NCBI GenBank assembly: GCA_041617635.1
Contig: JBFJOO010000003.1
Location: 1-64,000, forward strand
From: JAABRB01 sp041617635
Lineage (GTDB): Bacteria > Pseudomonadota > Gammaproteobacteria > Burkholderiales > SG8-39
Reading direction: 5' to 3'
DNA length: 64,000 bases
Positions 16,878 through 24,756 of the stretch are shown here, in pieces (the first letter of the stretch is position 1; each line of letters opens with the position of its first letter). Under the pieces are notes generated by a model. The model was not told where the DNA came from and ran no database searches. It saw only the letters and a program-made list of their open reading frames with translations. Both the position numbers and the translations under genes were made by a program.

Positions 16878-17618
16878 TTATCGATTGCGCGTCAAGGGAA
16901 CAAAGCGGACCGGGATCGTTTTCTTCGTCGTCGTCGAACCGTCTGCGTTCTTCACGATGACGAGGAGTTCCTGCACGTCCGATCGTCCCCCCACCGGTAT
17001 GATCAGTTGTCCGCCCGGCTTGAGCTGCTCGATTAGGGCAGGGGGCACCTCAGGCGCGGCGGCGGTCACGAGGATGCTGTCGAACGGAGCGACCTCCGGC
17101 CATCCGTGGTAACCGTCGCCGATGCGCGGGTACACGTTTCGATAGCCTGCGGCCTGCAGATTCGTTGCGCCTTGCTTGCCCACCGGCTCGACGATCTCGA
17201 TCGTGTAGACCTTGGCCGCGAGCTCGGCGAGCACCGCGGCCTGGTATCCGGACCCGGTGCCGACCTCCAGGACGACGTCGCCGGGCTGCGGCGCGGCGAG
17301 CTCGGACATCAGCGCGACGATATACGGCTGCGAGATGGTCTGCCCGTGGCCGATGGGCAGGGGCCGGTTCTCGTAAGCGTAGCGCTCCTGGTTCGCCGGA
17401 ACGAAGCGATGGCGTTCGACCTTGCCCATCGCGGCCATGACTGATTTGCTGAACACGGGGCGGCCGGTTTCATAACCCGTTGCCCGCGCCATGGCCGCGA
17501 TCTCGCGCACGAGGGCGGCTCGTTGGACCGCGTGCGGGTCCCGGGAATCGGCAGAAGTCGGCTCGGTGAATCCCATCATCGCTGCGAATAAGACCACTAT
17601 GGTGCGCGTAGACCTCAT
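16878..17618 (-). CDS. pcm: Protein-L-isoaspartate O-methyltransferase, probably exported
   Basis: 246 aa from ATG 17618. The PCMT signatures are present: RHRFVPANQERYAYENRPLP, then GHGQTISQPYIVALM and the SAM motif VLEVGTGSGYQAAVLAEL. It repairs isoaspartyl damage in proteins. Unlike the usual cytosolic enzyme it starts with MRSTRTIVVLFAAMMGFTEP followed by TSADS, which looks like a signal peptide. This would place repair in the periplasm, where SAM supply is a puzzle. An AGGAGG lies 13 nt upstream. Confidence 0.86.
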   Translation of the reverse strand: MRSTRTIVVLFAAMMGFTEPTSADSRDPHAVQRAALVREIAAMARATGYETGRPVFSKSVMAAMGKVERHRFVPANQERYAYENRPLPIGHGQTISQPYIVALMSELAAPQPGDVVLEVGTGSGYQAAVLAELAAKVYTIEIVEPVGKQGATNLQAAGYRNVYPRIGDGYHGWPEVAPFDSILVTAAAPEVPPALIEQLKPGGQLIIPVGGRSDVQELLVIVKNADGSTTTKKTIPVRFVPLTRNR

Positions 17619-17734
17619 GCGCTCAGTGTCGCCTCCTAAGGCCCATGCTACGACCATTCGGGCCGGTGAGCAGGAGCGGGGGATTCCCGATTCGCATCCG
17701 GGTGCTCCGGCGCGCGAAGCGGGCATGTTCTGAA

Positions 17735-17815
17735 TCGTTGAGTACGTATTAACTGTACGTTATTAATCAGCTTGTTATGAGTACTTTATAATGTGAAATC
17801 TAGAATAATTTGGCG
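17735..17815. promoter_or_regulatory. AT-rich intergenic island with tandem 13-bp repeat
   Basis: About 80 bp of mostly A and T in otherwise GC-rich DNA, between paaX and pcm. It contains tandem units GTACGTATTAACT (17742-17754) and GTACGTTATTAAT (17755-17767), and a consensus TATAAT (17787-17792) on the plus strand. This is probably the promoter and operator region of the leftward pcm transcript. The plus-strand TATAAT would drive antisense to paaX. Confidence 0.4.
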
Positions 17816-17828
17816 TCGAAGCCGGCGC

Positions 17829-18788
17829 TCAAGTGAGTCCGCCGAAGCGGGCATAGAAATACGGAGCTGCCTGCGGCAAGGGGCCGTCCGGTGTCTGCAG
17901 CGTCGCCATGAGATGCTGCTCGGTCAGGCGCTGCGTGACCTGATAGAGGCCGCGACACAGGGTTCGGGCAGCGGAGCCGGGCCAGCGTTGCGGCAGCAGC
18001 TCCTCCGGCAGGAGCGGATCGCGCAGAACGACGCGCCGGTACTCGTGGATGAGCAGGGTGCGGACCATGAAGCACTGCTCGGGATCCAAATTCGCGGCCG
18101 GGTGCTCTTCCAGCGCGCCGAGGACCGGAAGGAACCGCTCGAGGAAAGCCCGGTAATCGCGTTCGAGCCGCTCGAGATCCCAGGCGGACCGAATGGCATC
18201 GGCGAGCGCCGCCCCCGCGAGCCCCGGATCGCGGGTCGCATGCATGACGAGCACGTGGGGCTCGGCACGGTGCTCGGCGAGAATCGCGGCGACCGATTCG
18301 GCATCGATGGTGGGATGCGCGAGCACACCTGCCGCGAGCCGGCCGAAGCCGATCCAGGCCAACTCATCCCGCAACGCCTTGCGTTTCGCTCCCGAAAGAC
18401 GCTCTCCCGACTCGATCACCAGGCACCAGCGCCCGTCCCAGGGGCCGCGATCGACGCCGTAGATCTTGCGGAACGCGGCCTCGAATCGGCGCCGGCCGCT
18501 TTCGGTGAGGGTGTAGTGGCTGCGGCGGCCGACCTGCTCGCCCCGCAGCCAGTGCTCCCGTGTGAGACGGAACACCGTGGTTCGCACCGCCCGCTCGTTG
18601 ATACCGAACGATCCAAGCAAGCTGATCAATCCGCCGAGCCAGACCGTGCCGCCGTGCGGCGCGATGGCGTCGCCGAACACTGTCACGACGAGGGACTTCG
18701 CACGCAGCGGGCGCGCGCGCACGTGGCTCTGCAGGATCTCGTCGACCGCGCGAATCTTCATGTCGGCAGCAGGCGAAGGCGGTGACAC
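17829..18788 (-). CDS. paaX: PaaX-family phenylacetate repressor
   Basis: 319 aa. The N-terminal winged-helix domain includes PLRAKSLVVTVFGDAIAPHGG and GSFGINERAVRTTVFRL, followed by the PaaX central and C-terminal domains (WDGRWCLVIESGERLSGAKR). PaaX proteins repress phenylacetate degradation genes and release DNA on binding phenylacetyl-CoA, the product of PaaK encoded 13 nt upstream. The start is GTG 18788; ATG 18761 is equally possible, and neither has a strong ribosome site. Confidence 0.9.
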   Translation of the reverse strand: MSPPSPAADMKIRAVDEILQSHVRARPLRAKSLVVTVFGDAIAPHGGTVWLGGLISLLGSFGINERAVRTTVFRLTREHWLRGEQVGRRSHYTLTESGRRRFEAAFRKIYGVDRGPWDGRWCLVIESGERLSGAKRKALRDELAWIGFGRLAAGVLAHPTIDAESVAAILAEHRAEPHVLVMHATRDPGLAGAALADAIRSAWDLERLERDYRAFLERFLPVLGALEEHPAANLDPEQCFMVRTLLIHEYRRVVLRDPLLPEELLPQRWPGSAARTLCRGLYQVTQRLTEQHLMATLQTPDGPLPQAAPYFYARFGGLT

Positions 18789-18801
18789 CCGCGCGGTGCC
18801 T

Positions 18802-20109
18802 TCAACCTTTCGGTCGCAGATCGACCACGCGCTTCGCCTTGCCCTGCGAGCGCTCGATCTTGCCTGGTTCGACCACCTGCACCCGGGCAGTCACCCCGAC
18901 ATAGCTCTTGATGACGTGCTGAACGTGACCCTCGATGCCCGTACGCTCGTCGTCGGGCATGCGATTGCCGAGATCCTGGCGCATCTCGACGAAGACGGTC
19001 ATGTCGTCAAGCGGGCCTTCACGCTTGACTTCGATCAGATAGTGCGGCGCGAGCTTCGGCTCCTTCACCAGGAGCTCCTCGATCTGGGTCGGAAACACGT
19101 TCACGCCCCGGATGATCAGCATGTCGTCGCTGCGCCCGGTGATGCGCCCCATGCGCCGCATCGTGCGGGCGGTTCCGGGCAGCAGCCGTGTGAGGTCCCG
19201 GGTCCGATACCGGATGATGGGTAGCGCCTCCTTGCTGAGCGAGGTGAACACGAGCTCGCCCGGCTCGCCATCGGGCAGGACCGCGCCAGTCGCGGGATCG
19301 ATGATCTCGGGGTAGAAATGGTCTTCCCAGATCGTGAGGCCGTCCTTGGTCTCGAGGCATTCCTGCGCGACGCCCGGCCCCATGACCTCGGAGAGACCAT
19401 AGATGTCGATCGCGTCCAGACCCATGCGCTTCTCGATCTGCGTGCGCATCGACTCGCTCCACGGCTCGGCGCCGAAGATTCCGATGCGCAGCGAGCTGGC
19501 CGCCGGATCGAGTCCCTGACGCTCGAACTCGTCGGCGATCGCCAGCATGTACGAGGGCGTCACCATGATGATCTCGGGCCTGAAGTCGCAGATGAGCTGC
19601 ACCTGACGTTCCGTCATGCCCCCGCCGACCGGAATCACGGTCGCGCCGAGCGTCTCCCCTCCGTAGTGCGCTCCGAGACCGCCGGTAAACAGCCCGTATC
19701 CGTACGCGATGTGGATCTTGTCCGTCGAGCGGCCGCCTGCGGCGCGTATGGATCGCGCCATGCAGTGCGACCAGGTATCGATGTCGCGCTTCGTGTAGCC
19801 GACGACGGTCGGCTTGCCGGTCGTGCCGCTCGAGGCGTGGATGCGCACGATCTCGTCCATCGGCACCGCGAACATTCCGAATGGGTAGTTCTCGCGCAGA
19901 TCCTGTTTCGTCGTGAACGGAAACTTCGCAAGGTCCTCCAGACTCTTCAAGTCGTCGGGGCGGACGCCGTGATCGCCGAACTTGCGCCGATAGTGGGGGA
20001 CGTTCTCGTACGCGTGCCCGAGGCTCCATTTGAGCCGCTCGAGCTGCACCGCGCGCAGTTCGTCGACGCGCGCCTTCTCGATCGGTTCGAGTTGATCGTG
20101 CGGGGTCAT
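18802..20109 (-). CDS. paaK: Phenylacetate-CoA ligase
   Basis: 435 aa, normal length. IHASSGTTGKPTVVGYTKRD (about residues 90-109) is the adenylate-forming P-loop. YGLSEVMGPGVAQECLE and the C-terminal lid RSDDMLIIRGVNVFPTQIE match PaaK. It converts phenylacetate, ATP and CoA to phenylacetyl-CoA, the first step of aerobic phenylacetate breakdown. AGGAGA lies upstream of ATG 20109. In order with paaG and paaX. Confidence 0.95.
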   Translation of the reverse strand: MTPHDQLEPIEKARVDELRAVQLERLKWSLGHAYENVPHYRRKFGDHGVRPDDLKSLEDLAKFPFTTKQDLRENYPFGMFAVPMDEIVRIHASSGTTGKPTVVGYTKRDIDTWSHCMARSIRAAGGRSTDKIHIAYGYGLFTGGLGAHYGGETLGATVIPVGGGMTERQVQLICDFRPEIIMVTPSYMLAIADEFERQGLDPAASSLRIGIFGAEPWSESMRTQIEKRMGLDAIDIYGLSEVMGPGVAQECLETKDGLTIWEDHFYPEIIDPATGAVLPDGEPGELVFTSLSKEALPIIRYRTRDLTRLLPGTARTMRRMGRITGRSDDMLIIRGVNVFPTQIEELLVKEPKLAPHYLIEVKREGPLDDMTVFVEMRQDLGNRMPDDERTGIEGHVQHVIKSYVGVTARVQVVEPGKIERSQGKAKRVVDLRPKG

Positions 20110-20247
20110 GCTGCTCTTCTCCTGAAATGATCGTTGCCCCGGGGGGGCACGCGATCCTGATCAAACGTTCCAGTGAAGCAGGCTGCTGCGACGATCGCTG
20201 TGCTCCAGATCAAACGCGGGCGGCTCGAGCGGGGCGTTCGGACCGCA

Positions 20248-21039
20248 TCACCTGCCCTGGAATCGGGGCGGCCGCTTCTCGAGAAAGGCGGTCACGCCTT
20301 CGCGGTAATCGTGGGTCCGGCCGAGCTCGCGCTGCAGATCGCGCTCGAGATTGAGCTGCTCGTCGAGCGCATTCAAGGCCGACGCCTGCAGGGCTTGCTT
20401 GATGGCTGCGAGTCCGCGGGTGGGCTGCTCCGCGAGATGGCGCGCGAGCGCCCGCGACTCGTCGCCGAGCGCGGCGTCGTCGACGCACTTCCAGATCAGC
20501 CCGATGCGCTCGGCGTCCTCGGCAGCGAGCCGGTCGCCGAGGAGTGCCAGGCCCGCTGCCCGCGCGGCTCCGACCAGGCGCGGGAGAAAATACGTTCCGC
20601 CCGAGTCGGGCACGAGTCCGAGCTTGCAGAACGCCTGGATGAAGCTCGCCGATCGGCCCGCGAGCACGATGTCGCAGGCCAGTGCGACGTTTGCGCCGGC
20701 ACCGGCGGCGACACCGTTCACTGCGCAGACGACGGGCTTGGGCAGCGCGCGCAACCGGCGCACGAGCGGATTGAAATGCGCATCGAGGGACGCGCCCAGG
20801 TCGGGTGGCGGCGCATCGGGCGGGAAGCGACGCTCTGAGAGATCCTGGCCCGAGCAGAACGCGCGACCCGCGCCAGTGAGCATCACTGCGCGAACGTCGC
20901 CACGCCGCGCGATTTCATCCAGCGCGTCGCGCAATCTTTGATGCATCTCCGGATTGAAGCTGTTCAGCCTGTCCGGCCGGTTCAGCGTGACCACCGCGTA
21001 GCCATCGGTGAACTCGAGCCGGATGCTGGGGTCGCTCAT
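20248..21039 (-). CDS. paaG: Crotonase-family isomerase, PaaG-like
   Basis: 263 aa. GRAFCSGQDLSERRFPPDA and the position before paaK point to PaaG, which isomerises the ring 1,2-epoxide of phenylacetyl-CoA to oxepin-CoA. The two Glu residues used by true enoyl-CoA hydratases are absent (GAGANVAL has no Glu at the first site). An Asp is present instead at residue 146 in VPDSGGTYFLPRL, as in PaaG isomerases. The epoxidase genes paaABCDE are not in the window. Confidence 0.85.
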   Translation of the reverse strand: MSDPSIRLEFTDGYAVVTLNRPDRLNSFNPEMHQRLRDALDEIARRGDVRAVMLTGAGRAFCSGQDLSERRFPPDAPPPDLGASLDAHFNPLVRRLRALPKPVVCAVNGVAAGAGANVALACDIVLAGRSASFIQAFCKLGLVPDSGGTYFLPRLVGAARAAGLALLGDRLAAEDAERIGLIWKCVDDAALGDESRALARHLAEQPTRGLAAIKQALQASALNALDEQLNLERDLQRELGRTHDYREGVTAFLEKRPPRFQGR

Positions 21040-21239
21040 GGGCGCTCCGTGCCGCTCTGTAAAAGCGAAAGGTTACCCCAAGCGACCTGCTGTTCGGCAT
21101 CCCGCTTCGTCGAAAGGTCGTCACGGCGGGAGCGGAAACATGTCACGGCGCTCGGCGAAGGGGACCGCGCAGGTGACATTTGCCCTGGCGAAATGAGATA
21201 TCGGGTCCATACTCAACATGTCCCCCAGAAGGTTTTCCA

Positions 21240-21491
21240 ATGCTGCGCCGCGAGCTCTGTCGCAACGATCTGCCTCCGAAAGGTCTCGTGCTCAGCATAG
21301 GCGGGCTCGCCGTTCTGCTCGGTCTGGTCACATTGGCGCTCGGCTATGGCGTCGTTCCGCTTGATCCGGAGTGGCTGCGGGCGCCGCGCTGGATGATGGC
21401 CGGAGCCGGCTTGATGTTCATAATGGGTGGCATCGCCATCACCCTCATCGTTCTGCCGGCACACCGCCGCGAACGCTCGCACCAAGGCTGA
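21240..21491 (+). CDS. Small membrane protein, 83 aa
   Basis: From ATG 21240, MLRRELCRNDLPPKGLVLSI. Two hydrophobic segments (GLVLSIGGLAVLLGLVTLAL and MMAGAGLMFIMGGIAITLIV) are joined by a short loop and the protein ends in a basic tail. No family was recognised. Divergent from paaG. Confidence 0.5.
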   Translation: MLRRELCRNDLPPKGLVLSIGGLAVLLGLVTLALGYGVVPLDPEWLRAPRWMMAGAGLMFIMGGIAITLIVLPAHRRERSHQG

Positions 21492-21658
21492 CGGCGTCCG
21501 TTCCCGGGCGCAGTGGACGACGATCACCGAGCGGTGGACCGTCTGATGCGGCCGTCGCCGGTGGTTATTGCCGGCCCGCGCCTGCTCTCCATGTCGGGCG
21601 ATAATCGCCTGAGCCATTAGGCACTTACACTCGAAGGCTGAGGGGTTGACCCGGCGCC

Positions 21659-21688
21659 TTGCGGCCCCGCGGCAGGCCTACTTATACT
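21659..21688 (+). promoter_or_regulatory. Candidate promoter of the EF-G-like gene
   Basis: TTGCGG (21659-21664) and TATACT (21683-21688) are separated by 18 bp and lie 55 bp upstream of ATG 21743. The fit to a sigma-70 promoter is moderate. Confidence 0.35.
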
Positions 21689-21742
21689 GGGGCCGGGATC
21701 GCGTCGTCGACAGAGCGCGACCGCACCACAAAGGAGGAGCCA

Positions 21743-23788
21743 ATGGGTTCGCTCTCGATCGAGGCGATCCGGGGTGTCGCACTCGTCGGACACACGGGAT
21801 CCGGAAAAACCCTGCTCGCCGAGGCGCTGCTCCAGCATGCCAAGGCCATCCCAGCCATGGGGTCGATCGAGCGTGGGACCACAGTCTGCGATTTCGACGC
21901 GTTGGAGAAGGAATACCAGCACTCGCTGCGCTCGTCCGCCGTCCACTTCGAGACCGACGGAACCCGGATCCATCTCGTCGACACGCCCGGCGCGCCGGAC
22001 TTTCTCGGGCAGTCGATCGGGAGCCTCGCCGCAGTCGACACGGCTGCCGTGGTCATCAACGCGCAGACCGGCATCGAGCTCACGACGACGCGCATGATGC
22101 AGTGGGCCGAGTCCCTGAAGCTGTGCCGGATGATCGTCGTCAACCGCATCGACGGTGAAGGGGTCGACCTCCCGGGACTGGTCGAGCGAATCCAGGACGC
22201 GTTCGGAAAGGAGTGCCTGCCGATCAATCTGCCGGCGGACGGGGGCAAGCGCGTCGTGGATTGCTTCTTCAATCCCTCCGGCGATTCCGACTTTTCGTCG
22301 GTGGAGCAGGCGCATAGCGCGCTGGTCGATCAGGTCGTCGAGGTGGACGAGGAGCTGATGGCGGTGTATCTCGAAAAGGGCGAGATTGCGCCCGAGCAGC
22401 TGCATGCGCCCTTCGAAGAGGCGCTTCGTGAAGGGCATCTGATTCCGATCTGCTTCACATCCGCAAAGACCGGAGCCGGGGTGAAAGAGCTGCTCGACAT
22501 CCTCGTGCAGCTCGCGCCTAATCCGACCGAGGGCAATCCGCGGGCGTTCCTGCGGGGCGAGGGGGAGAAGGCGGAGGAGTTTCACGCCGCACCCGATCCG
22601 ACCAAGCACGTGATCGCCCACGTCTTCAAGGTGGCGGTGGACCCGTTCATGGGCAAGCTCTCGTACTTTAAGGTTCACCAGGGCACGATCACCAAGGACA
22701 GTCAGCTCTTCATCGGCGACGGCCGCAAGCCCTTCAAGGTGGGCCACCTCTTCATGGTGAAGGGCAAGGATCTCGTCGAAGTGCCGGAAGGTGTGCCGGG
22801 CGAGATCTGCGCCGTCGCGAAAGTGGACGAGATCCAGTTCGACAGCGTGCTGCACGACTCGCACGACGAGGACCACATCCACCTCCGGCCGCTCGAATTT
22901 CCCGATCCGATCTTCGGATTGGCGATCGAGACGACCAAGCGGGGCGATGAGCAGCGCCTCTGGGACGTGCTCGAAAAGCTATCGACCGAGGACCCGTGCG
23001 TCGAAGTCGAGCGCGTGAAGGCCACCAACGAGACAGTGGTGAAGGGGCTCGGCGAGCTTCATCTGCGTACCGTGCTCGAGCGCATGGCCTCCCAATACAA
23101 GCTCGAGGTGAAGACGCACCCGCCGCGCATCGCCTACCGCGAGACGATCACCGCGCCTGCCGAGGGGCACAACCGGCACAAGAAGCAGACCGGCGGGGCC
23201 GGACAGTTCGGCGAAGTGTTCCTGCGCATCCAGCCGCTGGCGCGGGGCGGCGGGTTCGAGTTCGTGAACGAGGTGAAGGGTGGATCGATTCCGGGCCAGT
23301 TCATCCCCGCGGTCGAGAAGGGCGTGCAGCACGTCCTGGAATCCGGGGCGATCGCCGGCTACGCCATGCAGGACGTTCGCGTCACCGTTTACGACGGGAA
23401 AAGCCACCCGGTCGATTCGAAGGAGATCGCGTTCGTCTCGGCCGGGCGCAAGGCGTTTCTCGATGCCGTCGGGAAGGCGCGGCCGATCGTCCTCGAGCCG
23501 ATCGTGAACATCGCAGTCACGGTACCCGAGGGCGCCATGGGGGACATCACCGGAGATCTCTCGTCGAAGCGCGGGCAGATTACCGGAACCCAGTCGCAAT
23601 CAGGCGGCATGCTGACGGTCTCGGGGCAGGTGCCGCTCTCCGAGCTGAGCAACTATCAGTCGCGCCTGAAATCGGTTACGGGAGGCGCGGGTTCGTACAG
23701 CATCGCGTTCAGCCATTACGAGCCGGTGCCGCCCAACGTCCAGCAGCAACTGGTCAGCGAGTTCCGCGCGCCGGCGAGCGAAGACTGA
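21743..23788 (+). CDS. Elongation factor G-like GTPase (EF-G2 type)
   Basis: 681 aa from ATG 21743, preceded by AAGGAGGAG. GTPase motifs: G1 GHTGSGKT (residues 16-23), G3 DTPGAPDFLGQ, and G4 VNRID in place of the usual NKxD. EF-G domains II-V follow, with HKKQTGGAGQFGEVFLRIQP of domain IV. This is the EF-G-like protein group found beside the canonical FusA in many bacteria. Members can lack translocase activity and their role is unclear. It stands alone: no ribosomal protein or tuf genes are near. Confidence 0.87.
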   Translation: MGSLSIEAIRGVALVGHTGSGKTLLAEALLQHAKAIPAMGSIERGTTVCDFDALEKEYQHSLRSSAVHFETDGTRIHLVDTPGAPDFLGQSIGSLAAVDTAAVVINAQTGIELTTTRMMQWAESLKLCRMIVVNRIDGEGVDLPGLVERIQDAFGKECLPINLPADGGKRVVDCFFNPSGDSDFSSVEQAHSALVDQVVEVDEELMAVYLEKGEIAPEQLHAPFEEALREGHLIPICFTSAKTGAGVKELLDILVQLAPNPTEGNPRAFLRGEGEKAEEFHAAPDPTKHVIAHVFKVAVDPFMGKLSYFKVHQGTITKDSQLFIGDGRKPFKVGHLFMVKGKDLVEVPEGVPGEICAVAKVDEIQFDSVLHDSHDEDHIHLRPLEFPDPIFGLAIETTKRGDEQRLWDVLEKLSTEDPCVEVERVKATNETVVKGLGELHLRTVLERMASQYKLEVKTHPPRIAYRETITAPAEGHNRHKKQTGGAGQFGEVFLRIQPLARGGGFEFVNEVKGGSIPGQFIPAVEKGVQHVLESGAIAGYAMQDVRVTVYDGKSHPVDSKEIAFVSAGRKAFLDAVGKARPIVLEPIVNIAVTVPEGAMGDITGDLSSKRGQITGTQSQSGGMLTVSGQVPLSELSNYQSRLKSVTGGAGSYSIAFSHYEPVPPNVQQQLVSEFRAPASED

Positions 23789-23805
23789 GAAAGCTCGTCA
23801 GGCTG

Positions 23806-24735
23806 TCACACCCCGGTGCGTCGCGCCTCGGCGAGCGGCTGCAGCAGCGCGGCCAGGGAGACCAGGTCGTGGCGATTGTGCTCCAGGACCCGCGGCAAGG
23901 GTTCCGAGTCGCCGAAGCGCATGAAGTGCCGGAATACTTCGGGCACGCGACTGCCGGGCAGATCGTCGACGCGAAAGAACCCGAGCGCGCGCTCCTCCGC
24001 GGTGCGTAGCCGGCAATTCGGCCAGTCGCGACGGAATGCCCGTCGCACCGGGTGCAGCAGGTCAATGTGCGCCGCCCCGTCGAGTGGATCCGGTGCTTGC
24101 AGAAGACGCGCCCGGGCCCGCACGAGCGGCGCATCGAAGCTCTTTCCGTTGTAGGACACCAGACAGCTTTCGGTCGCAAGAAACGAGCGGAGCGCGTCGA
24201 TCAAGGCGGCCTCGGCGGCGAAGCTCGTGATGAGAAGCTGTCGGAGGCGCAGGGCTTCACCTTCGAAGCGGGCAAGTCCGACGAGAAAGGCGATCGTCCC
24301 GGTACCGCCGGCAAGGCCGCTCGTCTCGGTGTCGAAGAACACGAGCTGCTCGGGATCGGGGGTCGCAGCGCCGATCGATTCGAGCAGGCAAGGTGCCGAC
24401 TTGCGCGCCATTTCGAGCCGGATAGCGCCGTGAAGATGGCGCAGCGGCAGGCGGCGTTCCACCATCAAGAGTTGCGGAGCCAGCCATCGGCCGCTCGTCA
24501 CTCGGGCGAGGTCTGCGTCGCGAGTAGCGTGCCCAGCGGCCTGCGCGCGGCGCCGCATTCGCTCGATGCGCTCCGCGAAGGATGGCGGGAGGGTTGCTGC
24601 GGGCTGCGGCGTCGCGGCACGTGGGGTGGCAGGGGCGCCGGGCGACTGCCGCAGCCGCAGCAACCGGTCACGCAGGTCGGCGGGTAATGCCGCATGCGGG
24701 CTCAGATCCTGGGGCAGGGATGCTTTGGAATGCAT
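23806..24735 (-). CDS. mrfB: RNase H-like exonuclease, MrfB (YprB) family
   Basis: 309 aa. The C-terminal half is a DEDD exonuclease fold: VFFDTETSGLAGG (D-E), VSYNGKSFDAPL (D) and EHNRHDLVSLAALL (H-D). The N-terminal 90 residues are Pro/Arg-rich linker. It lies 21 nt after the helicase gene. In Bacillus subtilis the equivalent yprA-yprB pair (MrfA helicase, MrfB nuclease) removes mitomycin C adducts independently of UvrABC. The same role here is inferred from family and pairing. Confidence 0.83.
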   Translation of the reverse strand: MHSKASLPQDLSPHAALPADLRDRLLRLRQSPGAPATPRAATPQPAATLPPSFAERIERMRRRAQAAGHATRDADLARVTSGRWLAPQLLMVERRLPLRHLHGAIRLEMARKSAPCLLESIGAATPDPEQLVFFDTETSGLAGGTGTIAFLVGLARFEGEALRLRQLLITSFAAEAALIDALRSFLATESCLVSYNGKSFDAPLVRARARLLQAPDPLDGAAHIDLLHPVRRAFRRDWPNCRLRTAEERALGFFRVDDLPGSRVPEVFRHFMRFGDSEPLPRVLEHNRHDLVSLAALLQPLAEARRTGV

Positions 24736-24756
24736 TTGGAACGCGTGGGCGGGGCG

